A stretch of DNA of 34,827 nucleotides from Mycobacterium sp. 1100029.7. GTDB taxonomy: Bacteria > Actinomycetota > Actinomycetes > Mycobacteriales > Mycobacteriaceae. The stretch lies in contig NZ_LZSC01000074.1 in NCBI RefSeq assembly GCF_001665235.1, forward strand, positions 1 to 34,827, given 5' to 3'. The position numbers and the translations under genes are program-made. Under the pieces are notes generated by a model. It did not search any database and was not told the DNA's origin. It saw nothing but the letters and a program-made list of their open reading frames with translations. Below are positions 30,565 through 34,827 of this stretch, one piece after another (position 1 is the stretch's first letter; the number at the start of each line of letters is the position of its first letter).

Positions 30565-31497
30565 TCAGTTGGCTTTGCGCCGGCGTGCGGACAGTTCGTC
30601 GACATCCGCTTCGGGTGATTGCTCGAGGTAGTCGGCGAGGATGCTGCTGACCAGTGATTCGATGTTCGATTCGATCGACGACGCCAGCGTTGCCGTCACG
30701 GTGGCCACCGCCTGAGTGCGGAACCGCACCAGCATGGTGATCAGCTCGGCGATCTCGGAGTCGGCGGGCAGCGCCTGTCCGGGCTTGATCTTGTCGATGA
30801 CGTGTTCGGCTCCGGCGCGCACCAGCAGGTCGCTGATCTTGTCGATCTCGGGAACGATCTGCTCGTGCAGGTCGACGAGCTTCTCCAATTTGACGCCGTA
30901 GCCCCGGATTTCGTTGAACGCTTCGATCAGCTTGGGACGGGTCACGGTCGCCTGGTCGCCGTCCACCCGGATCACCTGAAGCGCGACCAGCCGGTCGAAC
31001 GCGATCGGATCGTCGACAACGCGCTGGGCCTCGGCGAGCGGCATGGTCTCGGATTTCTCGGTGGTCCAGGTGCCTACGATCGCGGTCTCCAACCCCAGCA
31101 CGTCGCCGAGGTCCTTGCCCTCTTCCCACGCGCTCAGCATTTCCCGCACATGGGCGATGTTGTACCCACGGTCCAGCATGGAGGTGATCAGCCGCAGCCG
31201 GGTCAGGTGGGTGTCGTTGAACAGCGCGATGCGACCGACCCGCAACGGCGGAGGTAACAGGCCGCGATCCCGGTACACCCGGATATTGCGGGTGGTGGTG
31301 CCGGCCAGCCGGGCTAGGTCGTCGATGCGGTATTCCCCGGACGCCGTGGCGCCTTGCGGGTGCCGGGCGGCCGCGTCGAAAAGCTGGGATACCGCGGTGT
31401 CGATGAAGTCCCGTGATTGGCGGCGAACACGTTTGGGTGCCCTCCGCACGTTGTACAACACGCTGGCGATGGTGCCGGGTTCAGGTTTCTGTGCCAT
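30565..31497 (-). CDS. MerR-family transcriptional regulator
   Basis: A 310-residue regulator. After a 50-residue basic N-terminal extension, the MerR winged helix-turn-helix begins at YRIDDLARLAGTTTRNIRVYRDRGLLPPPLR (about 54-85). The MerR wing and dimer helix follow (FNDTHLTRLRLITSMLDRGYNIAHVREML). The long C-terminal region (about 130-310) is helical, without the cysteine pairs of metal sensors, and probably binds an organic effector. It is the last gene of the SDR-diiron-monooxygenase-MerR run, 14 bases after the monooxygenase, so it may regulate its own operon (inference). The start ATG 31497 (MAQKPEPG) is favoured over upstream starts that would lie inside the monooxygenase. It converges on mbtI with 3 bases between stops. 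Confidence 0.88.
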   Translation of the reverse strand: MAQKPEPGTIASVLYNVRRAPKRVRRQSRDFIDTAVSQLFDAAARHPQGATASGEYRIDDLARLAGTTTRNIRVYRDRGLLPPPLRVGRIALFNDTHLTRLRLITSMLDRGYNIAHVREMLSAWEEGKDLGDVLGLETAIVGTWTTEKSETMPLAEAQRVVDDPIAFDRLVALQVIRVDGDQATVTRPKLIEAFNEIRGYGVKLEKLVDLHEQIVPEIDKISDLLVRAGAEHVIDKIKPGQALPADSEIAELITMLVRFRTQAVATVTATLASSIESNIESLVSSILADYLEQSPEADVDELSARRRKAN

Positions 31498-31511
31498 CTC
31501 AGTGCGCCATT

Positions 31512-33008
31512 TTAGGCCGACGAGGTGACGCGGGTCCTGGCGTGACGTGCCACTGCCTGATAGTCCGCGTGGCGGAAATCGCCCATCTGGCGCAGATACT
31601 GCGTGGCGAAGCCCGGATACATCGACCCGTTGAACCCATCCTTGGTCAGATACCAGCTGCGACACCCCGACATCCAGGTCGTCTTGGTGAGCCGGCGCTG
31701 GATGTCCTGGTTGTGGCGGAGTTGGACCTCTTCACGCACGTCGAGATAGCGCAGGTCGTCGTCGAGGATGGTGCGGATTCCGCGGACCGCGTAGTCGAGC
31801 TGACCTTCGATGTAGACCAGCAGCGAGTTGTGCCCCGGGCCGGAGTTGGGCCCGGTCATGAAGAACAGGTTCGGGTAGCCGTGCGCGTTGATGCTCTTGT
31901 AAGCCTGTGCGCCGTCGGCCCATTCGCGGGCCAGCGACCGGCCGCCGAGCCCGGTGACCGCGAACGGCGGGCCGGTGAGGTGGACGTCGTAGCCGGTGGC
32001 GAACACGATGCAGTCGAGGTGGTGTTCAATACCGTCGCTGGTGCGGATTCCGACCGGGCTCAGGGTCGCGATCGGCCAGGAGATCAGCTTGCAGTTGTCT
32101 CGCTGCAGCGCGGGGTAGTAATCGCTGGAGACAAGCATGCGTTTGCAGCCGGGCAAGAAGTCCGGGGTCAGCTGACGGCGCAGCCACGGATCTTTGACCG
32201 CGACGCGCAGATGGGCTTGGCCCAGCCGCGCCACCAAGGAGGTGAGCGGGGTGTTCCACACCAGAGCGGTCGCGCTGGCTTCGTGGCCCCAGAACAACGC
32301 TTCGCGGGCAAGTTGTTGTACGGCAGGTACTTTCGCGAACAGCGCCTGGACCGCCGACGGGGTCGCCATGTCCAGGCGTGGCAGTACCCAGCCCGGGGTG
32401 CGCTGGAACACCTTGACGAACTCGGCCTGTTTGACCAGCTCGGGAACGATCTGAATGGCGCTGGCGCCGGTCCCGATCACCGCGACGCGCTTACCCGTGA
32501 AGTCGTAGTCGTCGTCCCAGCGGGCGCTGTGAATCTTGTGTCCGGAGTAGGTGTCCAAGCCGCGCAGGGCCGGGAAGCTGACATCGGAGAGCGGGCCGGA
32601 CGCCAAGACTACGGTGCGCGCCCGAAAGCGTTTGCGGTTCTTGGTCTTAGCCGTCCACACGCCGGCATCCTCGTCGAAGGTCAGGTCGTTGACCTCGTGG
32701 GAGAACCGGATGTGCCGGCGGATGTCGAACGTGGTCGCCATGTCCTCGAGATGTTGGCAGATCTCCGGAGCGGGGGAGTAGGTGCGCGACCAGCTCGGGT
32801 TCTTGGCGAAGGAGTACGAGTACAGCAGCGACGGAACGTCGCAGCTGGCGCCGGGATAGGTGGTGTCGCGCCAGGTTCCGCCCACCCGGTCGGCGCGTTC
32901 CAGAATGACGATGTCGGTGATACCGGCCGCTGCCAAGCGAATTGCGGTTCCCAGCCCGGTGAAGCCCGCGCCGACGATCAGGGTTGCGTAGAGGTGGTCG
33001 TCGCTCAT
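31512..33008 (-). CDS. Baeyer-Villiger-type flavin monooxygenase
   Basis: A 498-residue FAD/NADPH monooxygenase. It has a first Rossmann motif (IVGAGFTGLG, from residue 11), the Baeyer-Villiger fingerprint at 154-165 (YSGHKIHSARWD, with Tyr in place of the usual Phe), and a second Rossmann motif (VIGTGASAIQ, from 177). Relatives in M. tuberculosis include EthA and MymA, which oxidise ketones or activate thioamide drugs; the native substrate here is unknown. The start ATG 33008 lies 2 bases after the diiron gene's stop, so the two are coupled. Combined with a short-chain dehydrogenase and a diiron protein, it suggests stepwise oxidation of a hydrophobic substrate such as a fatty acid, terpenoid or steroid (inference). 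Confidence 0.9.
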   Translation of the reverse strand: MSDDHLYATLIVGAGFTGLGTAIRLAAAGITDIVILERADRVGGTWRDTTYPGASCDVPSLLYSYSFAKNPSWSRTYSPAPEICQHLEDMATTFDIRRHIRFSHEVNDLTFDEDAGVWTAKTKNRKRFRARTVVLASGPLSDVSFPALRGLDTYSGHKIHSARWDDDYDFTGKRVAVIGTGASAIQIVPELVKQAEFVKVFQRTPGWVLPRLDMATPSAVQALFAKVPAVQQLAREALFWGHEASATALVWNTPLTSLVARLGQAHLRVAVKDPWLRRQLTPDFLPGCKRMLVSSDYYPALQRDNCKLISWPIATLSPVGIRTSDGIEHHLDCIVFATGYDVHLTGPPFAVTGLGGRSLAREWADGAQAYKSINAHGYPNLFFMTGPNSGPGHNSLLVYIEGQLDYAVRGIRTILDDDLRYLDVREEVQLRHNQDIQRRLTKTTWMSGCRSWYLTKDGFNGSMYPGFATQYLRQMGDFRHADYQAVARHARTRVTSSA

Positions 33009-33010
33009 GA

Positions 33011-33931
33011 TCAGGCCGCCGGGTCGTGGGTGAGTTCCCGGGACCAGCTCGGCATCGGCCGTAGCAGTGGTTTGGGGTAGAAGTCCGAGAGCCACACCAT
33101 GGAATTGGCGAGCAGCTGATACGGGTGTCGCGGGTTGACCACCCACATGCCATGGCGCTTGAGCAACTTGTAGGTGGGCACGCGTCGGGTGCGTTCACCC
33201 CGGTCACCCAACTGCTTGAACCGGTTGACCGCATTGAACAGCCGTTCGCTGTCCATGCCCATTCCGGCCATTTCGTTGCGGACCCGGTTGAGCAGCGGTA
33301 CGTACATGATCATCCCGAGAATCAGGCCGGGCGAGGCGAAGCGGCCGACGAAGTCGATGGCCAGCCGCCGGGCGGTGGCGTGGCCGATCATGTCCAGCAC
33401 CTCGAAATCGACCGCAATGTGTCGCGATTCGTCATTGTTGATCTTCTCGAAAACCTGGTGGCAGACCGGATCCTGCACCGACTCCAACAGGAATTTGAGC
33501 AATGCGCCGTCGAGTGCCACCTCCAGCATCGGGATCACGGTGCCCAGCACCGACAGTGGCATGTCGTCGGCGAAGGCGTCCAGCCACTCGATGGCCAGCT
33601 TGATGTTCACGTTCGGTTCGGGGACCTCACCGTCAGAGAGCATTCCCCACCGCTTCATCAGCGCGAGCTCGGCGTTGGCGTGGCGTTGTTCCTCGGCGTG
33701 GAAATACCGGTAGATCTCGGCGATCGTCGGGGTGGGCGCCTTCTTGGCCAGTGCCGCAAAGCCCCGGGCGCCGATGTTCTCGATCCAGCACAGGTCGGCC
33801 ATGAAGGCCTTCAGCTTGGGCCGGAATTCATCCTTGATGGTTTCGGCACCTGGTGCGTTCCAGTCGATGTCGGCCAGTGCCCACTGCCGATCCTTGATTT
33901 TGGCGAGCATCGCTTCCATGTCGATGGCCAT
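33011..33931 (-). CDS. Ferritin-like diiron protein, possible oxygenase
   Basis: A 306-residue helical protein with a complete diiron ligand set: Glu51 (WIENIG), Glu81-x-x-His84 (HAEEQRH), Glu137 (PMLEVAL) and Glu168-x-x-His171 (NDESRHIA). This is the E...ExxH...E...ExxH pattern of ferritin-like oxygenases, desaturases and AurF-type N-oxygenases. Databases often call such proteins metal-dependent hydrolases; the ligands visible here argue for an oxygen-activating site instead. The C-terminal third (from about 215, GLILGMIMYVPLL) is hydrophobic and may touch membrane or lipid. The start ATG 33931 follows a GGAAGGAA ribosome site. It sits between dehydrogenase and monooxygenase genes in one operon. 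The substrate is unknown. Confidence 0.8.
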   Translation of the reverse strand: MAIDMEAMLAKIKDRQWALADIDWNAPGAETIKDEFRPKLKAFMADLCWIENIGARGFAALAKKAPTPTIAEIYRYFHAEEQRHANAELALMKRWGMLSDGEVPEPNVNIKLAIEWLDAFADDMPLSVLGTVIPMLEVALDGALLKFLLESVQDPVCHQVFEKINNDESRHIAVDFEVLDMIGHATARRLAIDFVGRFASPGLILGMIMYVPLLNRVRNEMAGMGMDSERLFNAVNRFKQLGDRGERTRRVPTYKLLKRHGMWVVNPRHPYQLLANSMVWLSDFYPKPLLRPMPSWSRELTHDPAA

Positions 33932-33957
33932 AACGGCTTCCTTCCCGTCGGAGTTGG

Positions 33958-34818
33958 TCAGTGCGAGTTTGCCCGCAATACCAGCCCGACCGTGCGGGTG
34001 TAGGACTGCGGGGCAAGACGTTTGATGTTCCAGCCGATCTTGGCGTCGAGTTGCGGCATGCAGTAAAGCTCGCCGCGGTCGTGCGCGTCCAGGCAGGCAC
34101 GCGCTACCTTCTGTGCCGAAATGCCGGTCCAGCGCATCAGTTTGGTGGCGAGTTCGCCCGATTCCGAACTGATCCGGCCCGATTCGACGATGTTGGTCTT
34201 GACGAACGTCGGGCACAGCACGGTGACCCGGACGTCGGTGCCCGATAGTTCGGCGGCCAGCGTCTCGGACAGCGAGAGCACGCCGGCCTTGCTGACGTTG
34301 TAGGCGGCCATACCGGGCGCGGCCCCGAATGCGGCCGCGGAGGCCACATTGATGATGCCGCGCGGCGCGTGTGATGGCCCGCCCGTACGCAGGATCGGGG
34401 TGAATACGTGGCAGCCGTGTATCGGACCCCACAGGTTGATCCCCAGTGTCCACGCCCAATCATCAAGGGGCACTTCGCCGATCGCCATCCCGCCGGCACC
34501 GACACCGGCGTTGTTGATGACCAGGGTCGGGGCGGCGCCGAAGAACGACTGGGCGTGCTCGGCCAGTGTGCTTACGTCGTCGATCCGCGACACGTCGGCG
34601 CGGATCGCGATTGCCTTGCCGCCATCCTCGACAATCGCGTCGGCCGTGGTTTGCGCGGCGCCTTCGTCGATGTCACTGCACACCACCGCGCCGCCGCGGC
34701 GGCCGAGCTCGACGGCGAACGCGGCGCCGATGCCGCTGCCGGCCCCGGTCACCACGGCCGACGCGCCGTGACTGGTCGTCTTCGACGAGCGCAGTAGCTT
34801 GTCCAACGGACCCAACAT
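33958..34818 (-). CDS. Short-chain dehydrogenase/reductase
   Basis: A 286-residue classical SDR: cofactor motif TGAGSGIG (24-31), NNAG (102-105), and catalytic Ser160, Tyr173 and Lys177 (YNVSK). Asp49 after the second strand (VCSDID) favours NAD over NADP. The C-terminus is longer than minimal SDRs and may form a substrate lid (PQLDAKIGWNIKRLAPQSYTRTVGLVL). It resembles mycobacterial SDRs encoded beside MymA-type monooxygenases, such as Rv3085. The start ATG 34818 is only 9 bases from the window edge, so upstream genes and promoter are not visible. The diiron gene follows after 26 bases, consistent with one transcript. Confidence 0.9.
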   Translation of the reverse strand: MLGPLDKLLRSSKTTSHGASAVVTGAGSGIGAAFAVELGRRGGAVVCSDIDEGAAQTTADAIVEDGGKAIAIRADVSRIDDVSTLAEHAQSFFGAAPTLVINNAGVGAGGMAIGEVPLDDWAWTLGINLWGPIHGCHVFTPILRTGGPSHAPRGIINVASAAAFGAAPGMAAYNVSKAGVLSLSETLAAELSGTDVRVTVLCPTFVKTNIVESGRISSESGELATKLMRWTGISAQKVARACLDAHDRGELYCMPQLDAKIGWNIKRLAPQSYTRTVGLVLRANSH

Positions 34819-34827
34819 GGTCAGCTC

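Noticed and set aside
31413..33080. A 555-codon plus-strand frame opposite the monooxygenase and MerR genes
   Set aside because: It is a shadow frame across two real genes, with no motif and no ribosome site.
1..34827. CRISPR arrays, insertion sequences, prophage or tRNA genes
   Set aside because: No regularly spaced repeats, transposase or integrase motifs, or tRNA-like cloverleaf sequences were noticed; the window reads as ordinary chromosomal backbone with local gene gain and loss.

Overview
The window is chromosomal DNA of a high-GC actinobacterium, almost certainly a non-tuberculous Mycobacterium. Gene content and order follow the M. tuberculosis stretch from comEA to mbtI (Rv2415c to Rv2386c, mirrored): comEA-comEC-holA, rpsT, the Rv2411c-Rv2410c-Rv2409c cluster, rnz, a CBS gene, a PemK-like gene, lepA-lppR, trehalase, subI-cysT-cysW-cysA, che1-cysH-sirA, hemW, an SbtA-like permease and mbtI. 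Several M. tuberculosis features are missing: PE24, the PE_PGRS41/aprABC locus and ggtB between cysA and che1, Rv2390c and rpfD between sirA and hemW, and the mycobactin cluster next to mbtI. This argues against the tuberculosis complex. These comparisons are from memory.

Layout. 1-3130: DNA-uptake genes comEA (cut by the left edge) and comEC, then the polymerase clamp-loader gene holA, joined by short overlaps; rpsT faces them. 3561-7077: three coupled genes for an ATP-grasp ligase-like protein, an alpha-E protein and a transglutaminase-like protein. 7094-9171: rnz, a CBS-pair gene behind a perfect CRP-type palindrome, and a solitary PemK-like gene. 9305-13416: lepA, which has no usable ATG/GTG/TTG start, followed by three tandem paralogous lipoprotein genes. 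13422-17392 (minus strand): a PepSY lipoprotein, GH15 trehalase and an FAD monooxygenase. 17448-17725: two tiny membrane-protein genes.

17777-25465 is the sulfur-assimilation block. The plus-strand operon subI-cysT-cysW-cysA imports sulfate. The minus-strand operon sirA-cysH-che1 (plus an unknown 108-residue gene) reduces it to sulfide: CysH makes sulfite, SirA makes sulfide, and Che1 supplies siroheme iron for SirA. Each operon is preceded by a short reading frame ending in cysteine codons (...HCCR and ...CSCSCPA). In each case the Shine-Dalgarno sequence of the first gene lies in a perfect inverted repeat. This is the pattern of a cysteine-responsive translational attenuator, and it is the most striking regulatory feature here.

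25770-30561: hemW, an SbtA-like bicarbonate permease, a 68-residue unknown gene, a 525-base gap with RNA-like paired segments, and an IdeR-box-controlled, apparently leaderless mbtI (salicylate synthase). 30565-34818 (minus strand): a tight operon of short-chain dehydrogenase, ferritin-like diiron protein, Baeyer-Villiger-type flavin monooxygenase and MerR regulator. It looks like an oxidative tailoring pathway of unknown substrate and may continue past the right edge.
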